A stretch of 64,000 bases of DNA from Aliiroseovarius sp. S1123 (GCF_023015885.1 NZ_JALKBE010000003.1:186001-250000), one strand, 5' to 3'; positions 41,572 through 51,219 are shown, counted from the first letter of the stretch. Made by a program: numbers and translations. The notes: generated by a model from the letters alone, not told the origin.

Positions 41572-43134
41572 CTAGATTGCCCCCCACTCCAATCCAAACT
41601 TGCCAAGATACTTCCGCAACCGATCCGCGTCGTTCTGCGTCCTGCGCTTACCCCGAGACACCGCAAACAGCACCCGGCCTGCTGCGCTGAGGCTGGAAGA
41701 ATTGCGACAGGTCCGAATGACCTCGGCCAGTTGCACAAGGTCGAATGGGTCCACGTCAGTCACCGCATCCCCCAACACATCCGCAACCAGTTTGTAGTCG
41801 TCGTTTGCATGCGCCGACTGCCAATCCACTCGCAGCGCGTCGATCTCAGAGGACACCATCGTCCGCGTGATCCGCCCTCGGGGTGCCAGCGTGCACAGGC
41901 GTCGAATCGAGCCCGAAAAGTCTCGGAAGTTCCCCGGCCAAGGCGTTGACGGATCCTTGGCGAAACTCAAATACATCTCGCGAGCGTCCGAATTGAAGCC
42001 AACATTCGTACCCAAATCCCGCTCGCAGCGGTCCAGCTCGTGCAGCAGATTGGCCTCGATATCCTCGGTGCGGCGACGCAATGCGGGCAGGGTGAAGTTC
42101 CAGGTGTTCAGGCGGGCCAGAAGGTCTTGGCGAAACTGCCCCGACGCAGCCAGACTGCGCAAATCACGGTTTGCACCGGCGATCAGGTGGAACCGGCTGG
42201 AAATCTCGTGATCCGAGCCCAGCGGATAGAACCGCCCGGTTTCAATCGCGTGTAGCAGAACCGACTGCATGTTGGAGTTCAGTTCATCCACGTCGTCCAG
42301 AAACAGAACACCGCCATCTGCCTCGCGCAGAAGGCCACTCCGTTCAGTGCCCGCCGTGCCAAGATAGGACCGGCGCTGACCAAACAGGGTTGCCATGGCA
42401 TCCGGCCCGTTCAAGGTCGCACAGTTCACATGAACCAGCCGCCCCTTGATGCGGCGGCGATCAAGCTTCAGGCTGTGAATGCGCTCGGCCAGCTCGGTCT
42501 TGCCGGTGCCGGTTTCGCCCAGCAGCAAGATCGGTTCGTCCGAGTTGCTGGCGACAAGCTCGACCCGGTCGATCAGATCGTTGTACTGCGGATTTCGGGT
42601 CTCGATCCCGCCCTTCAACTGGTCACTATATTCCCGCGACAACTGGTCAAACCGCTGCTGCAACGCGTTGTAGCGGCTGAGGTCCAAGTCAATGACATCG
42701 AATTTCGGCGTGTCATCTTCCGGACCCGGAGGACCGGTCTGGATCAAGCGCGCGGGCACGTGGCGGCTTTCCGTCAGCAGGAACCAACAGATCTGGGCCA
42801 CGTGGGTCCCGGTGGTCAGATGCACGTGGTACCGCTCGCGTTCGTCGTCGAACCCATAGGACCGCGCGAAGTCAAACAGCTTGCCGTAGACCTCTTGGAA
42901 GTCCCACGGGTCGTTCAGGTCCAACTGCTGCAACAGGACATCTGTGTCGGGCGACTTCTCTTCGATCTCGCGCTTCACCTGCTTGGCCAGACGATTGAAC
43001 CGCATGTCGTACAGGATCTCGAGCCGATCCACCTTGAAGTGGTCATGGCTGACAAGGCTTAGGGTCGGCCTCCAGCGGCGCTTTTTCCCCATATCCATTT
43101 GGGTTCCGAGAAAACCAATCACGACATTCTTCAT
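41572..43134 (-). CDS. rtcR: RtcR, regulator of the RNA-repair (rtc) genes
   Basis: A 520-residue regulator with an N-terminal CARF-like sensor domain (VVIGFLGTQMDMGKKRRW; YHVHLTTGTHVAQICWFLL), an AAA+ domain with Walker A LLGETGTGKTELA near residue 200 and Walker B GGVLFLDDVDEL, and a C-terminal DNA-binding part (NDADRLRKYLGKFGLEW). It should sense an RNA-damage ligand and activate rtcB. Notably, the place of the sigma-54 contact loop GAFTGA reads SYLGTA, so the normal interaction with sigma-54 may be altered. Start ATG 43134 chosen; a TTG at 43146 is also in frame. It diverges from the rtcB operon. Confidence 0.95.
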   Translation of the reverse strand: MKNVVIGFLGTQMDMGKKRRWRPTLSLVSHDHFKVDRLEILYDMRFNRLAKQVKREIEEKSPDTDVLLQQLDLNDPWDFQEVYGKLFDFARSYGFDDERERYHVHLTTGTHVAQICWFLLTESRHVPARLIQTGPPGPEDDTPKFDVIDLDLSRYNALQQRFDQLSREYSDQLKGGIETRNPQYNDLIDRVELVASNSDEPILLLGETGTGKTELAERIHSLKLDRRRIKGRLVHVNCATLNGPDAMATLFGQRRSYLGTAGTERSGLLREADGGVLFLDDVDELNSNMQSVLLHAIETGRFYPLGSDHEISSRFHLIAGANRDLRSLAASGQFRQDLLARLNTWNFTLPALRRRTEDIEANLLHELDRCERDLGTNVGFNSDAREMYLSFAKDPSTPWPGNFRDFSGSIRRLCTLAPRGRITRTMVSSEIDALRVDWQSAHANDDYKLVADVLGDAVTDVDPFDLVQLAEVIRTCRNSSSLSAAGRVLFAVSRGKRRTQNDADRLRKYLGKFGLEWGAI

Positions 43135-43488
43135 TGGATTATCCAAATTTATAATAGTCTATATGGCTATATCGTATAAGGCGGCGCGCCGACTGACAAT
43201 GCTGTGTTTTCTCAAGCATTATCAATACCCTATGCGGATTTGCGATTTTCCTCTCTACGCCACAGTCCCCGTGCCAAAACTCTGTCATTGAAAACAAGAC
43301 ACAAGGATCGACGCGATTGCGAACCGGAAGGCCGAGGGGGAAGAACTCGCTCCGTGCCGGCGCCAAACAAACCGTATCTGCCCATTCAGATGCGCGGCGG
43401 GCCTTCCGGTGGGGTTATTTGGTCGCATCTCTGCAAACGAAAATGGAGCGGTCAGGGGACCGCGTAAGTAATGAGGACTGGTGAGCAA
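43135..43488. other. Divergent promoter region between rtcR and the rtcB operon
   Basis: 354 bases without a convincing gene. It is AT-rich near rtcR (about 43140-43175), contains the palindrome GGCGCGCC, and has no clear -24/-12 sigma-54 promoter (GG-N10-GC with good flanks) that I could find on either strand. Confidence 0.55.
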
Positions 43489-43926
43489 ATGAAGACGGCT
43501 CTTTTTTGCAGCAACTGCAACTCGCGTATTTCGAACTGGCTCGACGAAATCGAGACCATTTCCGAAATGAACCGACTTTGCGACCTGAGGAATGATGACA
43601 GATACGTAGAAGAAGTGCACCCGGTTCCAAAAGGGTACGTACTTCGGGTCACTAACAGCGTTCTTGCTGAACGTCAGCGGCTGGTCCCCGGCTGGAACGA
43701 GGAAGGACGGTCGGAAGACTGGATGAACCTCGGCGACGTACTCGAGCGCGTTGGCCTTACCGATGATCTGTCACGGCTGAATGGATGTTGCGGGTTGGAT
43801 GGCGGCGACGGCCCTAACCGCGTCTGTAGCTGCGGCTCTTTGGTTGGAACTGAAAACTCAGATTGCTGGACATGGCATCAATTCGTTCCAAACCCCAAAA
43901 CGACGTATTGGAAGAAAAATGACTGA
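43489..43926 (+). CDS. Cys-rich hypothetical protein coupled to rtcB
   Basis: A 145-residue protein, not recognised. It starts MKTALFCSNCNSRISNW with a CxxC pair, has an acidic central part (DDRYVEEVHPVPKGY), and ends with a second Cys cluster (LNGCCGLDGGDG; RVCSCGSLVGTENSDCW). Eight Cys and nearby His residues suggest a small zinc-ribbon-type fold. Its stop codon overlaps the rtcB start by eight bases (ATGACTGA), so translation of the two is coupled. I infer a role in RNA repair, for example helping RtcB bind RNA or sensing the damage, from position only. A longer frame from 43471 is possible. Confidence 0.75.
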   Translation: MKTALFCSNCNSRISNWLDEIETISEMNRLCDLRNDDRYVEEVHPVPKGYVLRVTNSVLAERQRLVPGWNEEGRSEDWMNLGDVLERVGLTDDLSRLNGCCGLDGGDGPNRVCSCGSLVGTENSDCWTWHQFVPNPKTTYWKKND

Positions 43927-45334
43927 AGAAACTCAAAACTACCCCGTGACTGGGGATCATTTGAAAGACTGGGGGCATCGCCCCGGCAAGCAATTCCCTG
44001 CGCTTTTGGCGAAGGCCAACGAGATGCGCACGGAAGGGTTTGGGCTGGTCCGTATCCGGCAAGAGCTGGACAGCGAGATTGTGCCGTTGCCTGAAACCAT
44101 GGATCTGCGTGCGCCGGGGGACGTGTCGTTTCACGAAAACATCGACGTGGGCCATCCGGACGAGGACGACAATGTCGCGAAGGTGCGCGAGACGATGACC
44201 GCGCTGATGCGTACCCCGACGATCGAGGCAGGGGCCATCATGCCTGATGCTTGTCCGGCGGGGCCTGTGGGCACCATTCCGGTCGGCGGCGTAGTGGCGG
44301 CGCGCAATGCGATCCATCCGGGGATGCACTCGGCTGACATTTGCTGTTCGGTGATGATCACCGATCTGGGCAATGCGGACCCGAAGGCAGTTCTGGATGC
44401 GGCGCAGGCGGTCACGCATTTCGGGCCGGGTGGGCGTCCGCAGGGCAAGCGTTTCACCACGTCATTGAAGCTGCTGGATGCGTTTCGTGAGAATCCGTTC
44501 CTGAATAGCCCCAAGCTTCTGCGTATGGCGCAGGAACATATGGGGACGCAGGGCGACGGGAACCACTTCCTGTTCGTCGGACGCTCGCGCAAGACCGGGC
44601 GCACGGCGATCGTGACCCATCACGGATCGCGTGGGCCGGGGGCCGTTCTTTACAAGCACGGGATGCATGTGGCCGAGAAGTTCCGCAAGGAGTTGTCGCC
44701 CGAGACCGCCAAGCAGAACGCCTGGATCCCGGCTGATACCGAGGAAGGGCGCGACTATTGGGAAGCGCTGCAGCTGATCCGCAAATGGACCAAGGCCAAC
44801 CACAATGCGATCCACCAAGCGACGGTCGAGGCCGCGCGCGTGGGGGATGTGGGCGACCGGTTCTGGAACGAGCACAACTTCGTCTTCAAACGCGACGATC
44901 TGTTCTATCACGGCAAGGGCGCGACCCCCGCGTGGAATGGATACGCCGCCGACGCGACGGGCCTGACGCTTATTCCGCTGAACATGTCCGAGCCAGTGCT
45001 GGTTGTACGCGGCAAAGATGCGGATCACGGCCTTGGCTTCAGCCCGCACGGCGCGGGGCGCAACTTCTCGCGCTCGGAACACAAGCGCCGCATGGGCTCG
45101 GTCACGCCGGATGAGATGCTGAAGGCGGAGACCGAAGGTTTGGACGTGCGCTTCCATGCCGGTGGCGTGGATGCGTCGGAACTGCCGTCGAGCTATAAAA
45201 ACGCAGACAGCGTGGTAGCGCAGATCAAATCCTATGATCTGGCCGAGATCGAGGACTACATCGATCCCTACGGCTGCATCATGGCGGGCGATGTGCCGCC
45301 GTTCTGGATGAACAGAAAAAAGGGGCGCCGGTGA
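43919..45334 (+). CDS. rtcB: RNA-splicing ligase RtcB
   Basis: A 471-residue RtcB-family ligase, which joins 2',3'-cyclic phosphate and 5'-OH RNA ends using GTP and Mn2+. Motifs: GGVVAARNAIHPGMHSADICC with the metal Cys, GDGNHFLFVG, VTHHGSRGPG, and the catalytic His in FSPHGAGRNFSRSEHKRR near the C-terminus. It is longer than the roughly 408-residue Escherichia coli protein and belongs to the longer RtcB subgroup. ATG 43919 overlaps the Cys-rich gene; the much earlier in-frame start at 43781 lies inside that gene and was rejected. Confidence 0.96.
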   Translation: MTEETQNYPVTGDHLKDWGHRPGKQFPALLAKANEMRTEGFGLVRIRQELDSEIVPLPETMDLRAPGDVSFHENIDVGHPDEDDNVAKVRETMTALMRTPTIEAGAIMPDACPAGPVGTIPVGGVVAARNAIHPGMHSADICCSVMITDLGNADPKAVLDAAQAVTHFGPGGRPQGKRFTTSLKLLDAFRENPFLNSPKLLRMAQEHMGTQGDGNHFLFVGRSRKTGRTAIVTHHGSRGPGAVLYKHGMHVAEKFRKELSPETAKQNAWIPADTEEGRDYWEALQLIRKWTKANHNAIHQATVEAARVGDVGDRFWNEHNFVFKRDDLFYHGKGATPAWNGYAADATGLTLIPLNMSEPVLVVRGKDADHGLGFSPHGAGRNFSRSEHKRRMGSVTPDEMLKAETEGLDVRFHAGGVDASELPSSYKNADSVVAQIKSYDLAEIEDYIDPYGCIMAGDVPPFWMNRKKGRR

Positions 45335-45350
45335 CACGGTTTCCGGCGCC
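45324..45350. other. Hairpin at the rtcB 3' end
   Basis: GGCGCCGG (45324-45331) pairs with CCGGCGCC (45343-45350); the rtcB stop codon is in the loop. A run of A upstream would be a T-run only on the minus strand, so it is a weak terminator for rtcB itself. Confidence 0.5.
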
Positions 45351-45422
45351 GCTATCACGGGCCACCCTTGCAACCAAAGGTCGATCTGGATAGGTCTGGA
45401 TCGACTATTGGAGCTTTGTTTT

Positions 45423-48020
45423 ATGTATTCGAGATTTGTGGCGATTTTCGCATTTGTTTTTGCAAGCCTATCGGTTCAGGCACAGGCACAAAGTGTCGAT
45501 CAATATGTCTCCATTTCCCCGCCCGAAGATTGGGTCCTGCATCATCAACCGGCAAGCGGGCCGTTCGATTTGGCGGCGGATGAGGACCGGATCTATCGCT
45601 TGGTCGACAAGCAGATGTTGGCGACAGACACGGTCGAAAAATTCTTCTATCGCGATGTGACCAGCCTCCGCAGCAGCAGCGCTGTTGACGATTATGGCTC
45701 CATCATCATTGCCTTCAATCCTGTGTATGAAACCATTGCGCTGCACCATGTTCGGATCATCCGCGCGACGGGCGATGTTGTCGACGTGACCCAGCAGGGC
45801 GAAATGCAGCTGTATCGGCGCGAGAGCGATCGCGAGCAGCGGATCTATGACGGCAGCCTCGAGCTTGCCTTCCTTGTGCCGCAGCTCAAGCAAGGGGACA
45901 CGCTGGACTATGCCTATACGGCTCACGGTCGCAATCCCGCCTTGGGGCCGCACTGGCAGTACCGGTTCAGCCATAAATACAGCCGCCCGACCCAAAGAAC
46001 GCGGGATCGGTTGCTGGTCGCGACCGGAACGCCCGTCTTTCTGAAGGCGCATGGCAACGCGCCCGAGCCGACGATCACGCAACAGGGGGACTTCACGGAA
46101 TACGCCTGGTCTGCCGAAAACGTACCGGCGCAATCCGTCGAGGATGACATCCCCAAAGGGTATCGCGTCTGGACGTCGACCACCGCCAGCAGTGTCGAAT
46201 TCTGGAGCGATATCGGCAGGTTCTTTGCCCCGCATTATGACCCGGCCCAGTATCAGAACGCCCAGATTGTCGGGGTCGCCGACGCCATCCGGCTTGCCCA
46301 TCCCGACGACCCGAAAGCACAGCTGCGCGCGGCGCTGGCCTATGTCCAGAAAGAGGTACGTTATACCGCCGTACAGCTTGGCGTGGGCGGTTTCATCCCC
46401 CGAGACCCGGCACGCGTCCTGAGCAGAGGTTTTGGCGACTGCAAGGACATGACGGTTCTTCTGACCTCGATCCTGTATGCACTGGACATCGACGCGACAC
46501 CGCTTCTGGTGAACACCGACTACGGGGCGGGACTTGGCGACGACATCCCGCGTATCCGCGCCTTCGATCATGTCGTGGTGCGGGCGACCGTTGGCGAACG
46601 AAACTACGTCCTTGATCCGACCCGTGGCGAACAGCTTGGCGATCTGGACCATCTGCAACAGGGGCTGTTTGGCAAAGGCGTGATCATCGCCCCCGACAGT
46701 GTCGGCATGATCACGACCTATGTCCGGCAGCCTGAATACTACAATGATGTGGTCGACACATTTGATCTGCGAACCGAGCCCGACGCCATCCTGTTCACGT
46801 CGAAGGCCACCTATGTCGGGTCCGAGGCAGACGGAATGTTGGACTGGGCAAACTCCGCAGGCGAAGACGAGATCGAAAAAACGTTCTTCGACTATTTCAA
46901 GGGGATCTACCCCAGCATCGAAATCACCAGCCCGCTTGAGCTGACTGTTGACGAGACACACGCCTCTTTGACCGTCACCACACATTACCGGCTTCCGGAT
47001 GAATGGGAAGACGACGCCGAAACAGGTGGCCAAGTGTTCTGGTCTAGCCCCAAAGACCTGCTGTCAAAACTTCCAAAGCTAGAGGAAGACACACGCAAAG
47101 CACCCTTTGCAATCGCGCATCCGGTCCGCTTTCGCCATCAGTTGAAATACCTGACGGATCCGTCCTGGGGGTATGAAAACAAGACAGATCTATTCAACAC
47201 CGCAGCCTTCGACTTGAAGCTTGAAGCGCGCGGAAAACCGGGAACGTCCACGTGGACTTATTTCTATGTCACCAAATCTGATCGCATTCAGTCGAAAACC
47301 TGGCAAGATACCCGGCAAGCACTGAAAGACCTCGACGACACGCAATGGATCCGCTTGGACCGCCCGAATGAAGACGCGCTGGTCACGCGCATGGGTCTGG
47401 ACAGCTTGTCCGACGACGAATGGGCGGTGGTCGTGGCCGTCTATATCATCGTGGTTCTGCTGATCCTGCTTATCTACATAAGCTATCGCGCTTCGCCCGC
47501 AGAAGCCGAGATGAAGCTGCAAATCCTCTATCCCGTCTCGACTGCGAAATTTTTGATCATGTCGGTCGGAACCCTGGGATTCTATTCCTTTTACTGGTTC
47601 TGGCAAAACTGGCGCTGGCTGCGTGACGTCGACAACCAGAATGTTTCGGCCTTTTGGCGTGGCCTAGTGCTTCCAGCGTTCTGGAACTTCAGCCTGTTCC
47701 GCCGCATCGCGACGCAAGCCCCCGCAGCACGGCCTGCCCTGTCGCGCGTCGCAATCCCGTTGGCGATACTGTATTTGCTGATCAGCATCGCAAGCCAAGT
47801 TTTTGACGGGGATGACTCGCCCTTGTCGCTGACGCTTATGTTCATGCTGCTGCCGGTATTGGTCGTCCTTCCGTTTCAACGCGAAGTGTTGCGCAAGAAC
47901 GCCGAAAATCCCAAATGGGTGGCCCGCAACTCGCGCTTTGGCTGGCAGGCGATTGCGGCCCTCATCCTTTTGGCGCCGCTCGTTGCTCTTGTCGTTTACG
48001 GAGCGGTTACGGGCCTCTGA
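45423..48020 (+). CDS. DUF3857/transglutaminase-like protein with membrane C-terminus
   Basis: An 865-residue protein. The signal peptide is MYSRFVAIFAFVFASLSVQA. Residues about 40-230 match DUF3857. A transglutaminase-like core follows with the catalytic Cys in SRGFGDCKDMTVLL, His in RAFDHVVV and Asp in VLDPTRGEQ. After a beta-rich linker there are about six membrane helices, the first near residue 660 (VVAVYIIVVLLILLIYI), with a DUF4234-like part (TLGFYSFYWFWQNWRWLRD). It probably acts on peptides or cell-wall components outside the inner membrane. The start follows GGAG nine bases upstream; an in-frame start five codons earlier lies on top of that site. Confidence 0.87.
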   Translation: MYSRFVAIFAFVFASLSVQAQAQSVDQYVSISPPEDWVLHHQPASGPFDLAADEDRIYRLVDKQMLATDTVEKFFYRDVTSLRSSSAVDDYGSIIIAFNPVYETIALHHVRIIRATGDVVDVTQQGEMQLYRRESDREQRIYDGSLELAFLVPQLKQGDTLDYAYTAHGRNPALGPHWQYRFSHKYSRPTQRTRDRLLVATGTPVFLKAHGNAPEPTITQQGDFTEYAWSAENVPAQSVEDDIPKGYRVWTSTTASSVEFWSDIGRFFAPHYDPAQYQNAQIVGVADAIRLAHPDDPKAQLRAALAYVQKEVRYTAVQLGVGGFIPRDPARVLSRGFGDCKDMTVLLTSILYALDIDATPLLVNTDYGAGLGDDIPRIRAFDHVVVRATVGERNYVLDPTRGEQLGDLDHLQQGLFGKGVIIAPDSVGMITTYVRQPEYYNDVVDTFDLRTEPDAILFTSKATYVGSEADGMLDWANSAGEDEIEKTFFDYFKGIYPSIEITSPLELTVDETHASLTVTTHYRLPDEWEDDAETGGQVFWSSPKDLLSKLPKLEEDTRKAPFAIAHPVRFRHQLKYLTDPSWGYENKTDLFNTAAFDLKLEARGKPGTSTWTYFYVTKSDRIQSKTWQDTRQALKDLDDTQWIRLDRPNEDALVTRMGLDSLSDDEWAVVVAVYIIVVLLILLIYISYRASPAEAEMKLQILYPVSTAKFLIMSVGTLGFYSFYWFWQNWRWLRDVDNQNVSAFWRGLVLPAFWNFSLFRRIATQAPAARPALSRVAIPLAILYLLISIASQVFDGDDSPLSLTLMFMLLPVLVVLPFQREVLRKNAENPKWVARNSRFGWQAIAALILLAPLVALVVYGAVTGL

Positions 48021-48159
48021 CATCAGGACCGCCTTGTCCTCCGGTCATTGTCTGCTGACCGCATCACGAACCGGGAAAGACAGGGCGGACATAAGGGTGG
48101 AGACAAACCGATCCCCGCCAGAAGCCACAGACTCCAGTTCACTTAGTAGGAAAAGGGGT

Positions 48160-48235
48160 GGTGCCTCAAGAGGGACTCGAACCCCCGACCTTGTCCTTAC
48201 GAAGGACCTGCTCTACCAGCTGAGCTATTGAGGCG
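48160..48235 (-). tRNA. tRNA-Thr (CGT anticodon)
   Basis: On the minus strand the acceptor arm GCCTCAA pairs with TTGAGGC; D-arm GCTCAGCTGGTAGAGC; anticodon loop TTCGTAA within stem GTCC/GGAC gives CGT; T-arm GGGGGTTCGAGTCCCTC. CCA is encoded (48160-48162). It reads ACG threonine codons. Confidence 0.97.
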
Positions 48236-48377
48236 CACAGGCTGCCGGGCGAATTCCGCTCCGCAGCGTTGGGGGTTTTAGACGCGACACGATCTTTGCG
48301 CAAGCAAAAATGGCGTTCGGGGTGGGCAGGCCAAACAGGATCAAGCGGCGACCAAGTGACGCCGCCTGATCTGATCT

Positions 48378-49853
48378 TTACGCGGCGGGCTTGTCGTCCG
48401 CCTCTTTGACAACTTCACCGTCCAGAACGGCGGGATCGTCGCTGACCTCTTCAGCATCTTCAACTGCGTCCACCGGGGCGTCGCCGACGACCAAAGGCAG
48501 CATCTCGGCGCCCGTGGGAACGGCACCCTCGGCCTCGGGCGCTTGTTTCCACGCCAGCGTGTCAAAGCCATCGCAGTTGTTACAGACCGGCAGCCAAGCG
48601 GCGTGCACGTGGTTGCAGCTTTCGCACACCCACTGCGGCCCTCGCGGTGCGGTTACGGCACGGGCCAGCGTGGCGCGCACATCGTGGTCCGAGGCACCCT
48701 CGCCCCGTTCAATCGCCGCCAGAAGCGTCAGCGCACGTTGCGTCGGCATCGTGTCCGGCAGGTCGCCCAGCGCGGTGCGGGCGCCGGGATAGTCTTCGGC
48801 TGCGATGTTCAGCTCGGCCAGCAGCATCCGGGTTTCCGGGTTTCCGTCCTGATGCTTCGTCAGCGCACGGAACCGCTTGATCCGCTCGGCTGGGCTTTCA
48901 TCCGGGGCGATGTCCGCAAAGGCCGCGGCCAGATCCGGGTGCGGCTGCGCCGACCACGCTTTGACCAACACGCGCGAGGCATACTTCGGTTTCCCATCCG
49001 CAATATACCCACGCGCGGCCATCACGGCGGCGGGCACCAGATCGGGCGACAGGCGGTTGGCTTCGATCGCGGCGACACGCGCTTCGATCGGGTTGCCTTC
49101 CTTCATCACGCCCTTGGCTTCGGACAGCGCCAAAACCGCATCGCGGCGCTTGTGCACGTCACGCGGCAGGGCCCCGTATTTCAGCTTGGCCCCCAGCGTT
49201 TTGCGCGCGCCAGCCCAGTCGTTATTCTGCGCCTGAAGGCCCAGCAGCACATCCTGTGTTTCGGTGTGGCGCGGCTTCAGCGCAAAGGCTTTCTCGGCCA
49301 GCTTCATCGCGGTTTCGGTGTCGCCCTCTTCCAGCTTCTGCTTCATGATCCCGCGCACGCCAACAAACTGCGTGCGTTCGTCCTTCAACAAACGCTTATA
49401 GACCTGAGCCGCCTTGCGCTTGTCGCCGGACATCTCTGCGGCCTGCGCGGTCAGCAGGTTGGTCAACTCGGGACGGCGCAGATATTTCTCGGCCCGGGCG
49501 GCTTTCGACATCGCGGTCGAGCTTTCGCCCGAGGCGATTGCCATCATGCCCTCGGCCAGCGCCTCGTATCCCTTGCGTTCACGCGAGCGGTCGAAATAGC
49601 GCGAAATCGCGGTTTCATCACCATTCACGAAGCGGACAAACGCAACCAGAAGCCCAAACACAATCAGCGCCAGCCAGATCGCGATCACCAGAAGCACCCC
49701 GGCGATGACGGCCTGTAGGGGCTCCATGTTGAATTCAGTCCCGCCAACGGCAATGCGCACGCCACCTTCGGTTTCCATGAGGATCCCAGCGCCCACTGTC
49801 AAAAGTGCAATCGCTGCGATGAAAAGGACAATCTTAATCAAAGACCAAAGCAT
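48378..49853 (-). CDS. hemY: HemY-like protein with C-terminal zinc-ribbon motif
   Basis: A 491-residue membrane protein of the proteobacterial HemY type (not the Bacillus protoporphyrinogen oxidase). Two N-terminal membrane helices (residues 1-25 and 45-75) precede tetratricopeptide-like helical repeats. In this order the C-terminus carries a four-Cys motif (WVCESCNHVHAAW and VCNNCDGFDTLAW) and then an acidic, Ala/Pro-rich tail. HemY is thought to aid later steps of haem synthesis and perhaps to coordinate enzymes; the mechanism is not settled. It is the last gene of hemD - mitofilin-like - hemY, 10 bases after the previous gene. Confidence 0.9.
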   Translation of the reverse strand: MLWSLIKIVLFIAAIALLTVGAGILMETEGGVRIAVGGTEFNMEPLQAVIAGVLLVIAIWLALIVFGLLVAFVRFVNGDETAISRYFDRSRERKGYEALAEGMMAIASGESSTAMSKAARAEKYLRRPELTNLLTAQAAEMSGDKRKAAQVYKRLLKDERTQFVGVRGIMKQKLEEGDTETAMKLAEKAFALKPRHTETQDVLLGLQAQNNDWAGARKTLGAKLKYGALPRDVHKRRDAVLALSEAKGVMKEGNPIEARVAAIEANRLSPDLVPAAVMAARGYIADGKPKYASRVLVKAWSAQPHPDLAAAFADIAPDESPAERIKRFRALTKHQDGNPETRMLLAELNIAAEDYPGARTALGDLPDTMPTQRALTLLAAIERGEGASDHDVRATLARAVTAPRGPQWVCESCNHVHAAWLPVCNNCDGFDTLAWKQAPEAEGAVPTGAEMLPLVVGDAPVDAVEDAEEVSDDPAVLDGEVVKEADDKPAA

Positions 49854-49863
49854 CGGCGGTTCC

Positions 49864-51150
49864 TCAGTTCGTGTTCATTTGCTGGGACAGATCGGCTGCT
49901 GCGGCCAAGGCATCGCGGCGCTGCGTAGCACTTGCGATCCACGGGGCCAGCGCTGGCTGTCCGGCGTCGGGCATCGCGGCCAGTTCCGTCAACGCGGTGT
50001 CCAGCTGCCCAGCTTTCAATGCCGCTTCGGCGCGCGACAGGATGGCGTCGGGGTCGTCACCCTCTTTTGGCTCCAAAGACCGCGTGCCCAGCTGAGTGCG
50101 GAAGAAGGCCGAGACGCGATCCATCTCGCCCGCTTCCACTGCGGCGCGGATCGAGGCATCGAGCGACGCGCGCGCGGCTTCCGGGAAACTTGTTTGCAGT
50201 GATTGCTGCGTGGCCACACCATCCGCCGCAATGGCCGACAACGCATCCGGCGCAGCAAGGCCTGCATTTTCCGTCAGATCAAACAGCGCATCCCCAAAGG
50301 GCTGGCCAGTTTCCAACGCTGCATGCACCCGTGCCATTGCGGCACGTGCTGCTGCTGCCCGCGCCGTTTCAGCGGCAGACACTTCCAACGTCTGCGCGTC
50401 TTCTTTCTGGCTGGTGATCCGCGCAAGCTCGGTATCCAGCATCTGACGCATTTGCTGTAATTCACGTTCATACGCAGCGGCAGCAGCTGCAGCTGCTTCC
50501 ATGCCCGAGCCTTGGGGCAGCTTCTCAACCGTGTGAATTCGATTCTCTAGCGCGTCCAGCTTGGCGGTCATCCCGTCAAGCTGCGTGCGCAACTGGTCCA
50601 TCGTGCCTGCGGTCTCGTCCCGCAGTCGATCCAGCCCATCATCTGCTGCCAAGGCCTGAAGACTGTCGCCCTGCGCGGCGGTGCGGCTTTCCAGACCGGC
50701 AATGCGGTCCTGAAGCGCGGCCATCTCGGCGACCATAGGATCCTCAGAAGGCTGACCAAATGGCCATTGATCGGGGAAACGCGCGGCGCCAAATCCGATG
50801 GCTGCGGCGACCGCGCCGCCCAAAAGAAGCGGCACAAAGCCGGACCCGCTTTTCTTTGGGTCTGCGGAGATAGGGGCTGGTTCTGCCGGGGTTTCGACCT
50901 CTTCAAAGGTCTGCTCAGCAGTCTCTTCAGTGTCAACCTCGTCTTTCGGCAAATCTTCGCCGTCCGCGCCTTCGGCATCCTCGGAAACCTCCGGCGCATC
51001 CTGCTCAGACTCCGCCGCGGGCGTGTCCTCAGTCGGGTTGTCAGGAAGAGTATCCTGTTCCTCGTCCAGCTTGGTTTCTTCGACGACGACGGCGTCTTCC
51101 ACCGTTTCCGCCTGTTCCTTGGCTGTTTTCGGAGACTTGGCCAAAATCAC
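49864..51150 (-). CDS. Mitofilin-family inner-membrane protein
   Basis: A 428-residue protein of the bacterial mitofilin (Mic60-like) family. The first 110 residues are very acidic and disordered (QDTLPDNPTEDTPAAESEQD). One membrane helix follows (GFVPLLLGGAVAAAIGFGAA), then a long coiled coil (AALQDRIAGLESRTAAQGDS; YERELQQMRQMLDTELARI) and a C-terminal mitofilin-like domain. In alphaproteobacteria it helps shape the inner membrane and membrane contact sites, and its gene travels with haem-synthesis genes as here. Start is a GTG with GAGGGG upstream; a TTG two codons later is possible. Confidence 0.9.
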   Translation of the reverse strand: MILAKSPKTAKEQAETVEDAVVVEETKLDEEQDTLPDNPTEDTPAAESEQDAPEVSEDAEGADGEDLPKDEVDTEETAEQTFEEVETPAEPAPISADPKKSGSGFVPLLLGGAVAAAIGFGAARFPDQWPFGQPSEDPMVAEMAALQDRIAGLESRTAAQGDSLQALAADDGLDRLRDETAGTMDQLRTQLDGMTAKLDALENRIHTVEKLPQGSGMEAAAAAAAAYERELQQMRQMLDTELARITSQKEDAQTLEVSAAETARAAAARAAMARVHAALETGQPFGDALFDLTENAGLAAPDALSAIAADGVATQQSLQTSFPEAARASLDASIRAAVEAGEMDRVSAFFRTQLGTRSLEPKEGDDPDAILSRAEAALKAGQLDTALTELAAMPDAGQPALAPWIASATQRRDALAAAADLSQQMNTN

Positions 51151-51219
51151 GAACCCCTCGAATCTTGCTCTAAAATGCTGCAGCTGCGTAGAACAGCCTA
51201 TCGCTTGCTTTGGTGCGGC

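Noticed and set aside
43190-43290. Possible sigma-54 promoter (TGGCACGGGGACTGTGG on the minus strand)
   Set aside because: The -24 TGGCAC is good but the -12 element is not TTGC at the right distance, and it points toward rtcR, not rtcB.
48543-49718. Plus-strand frame of 391 codons opposite hemY
   Set aside because: Shadow of the helical hemY region; no family features.
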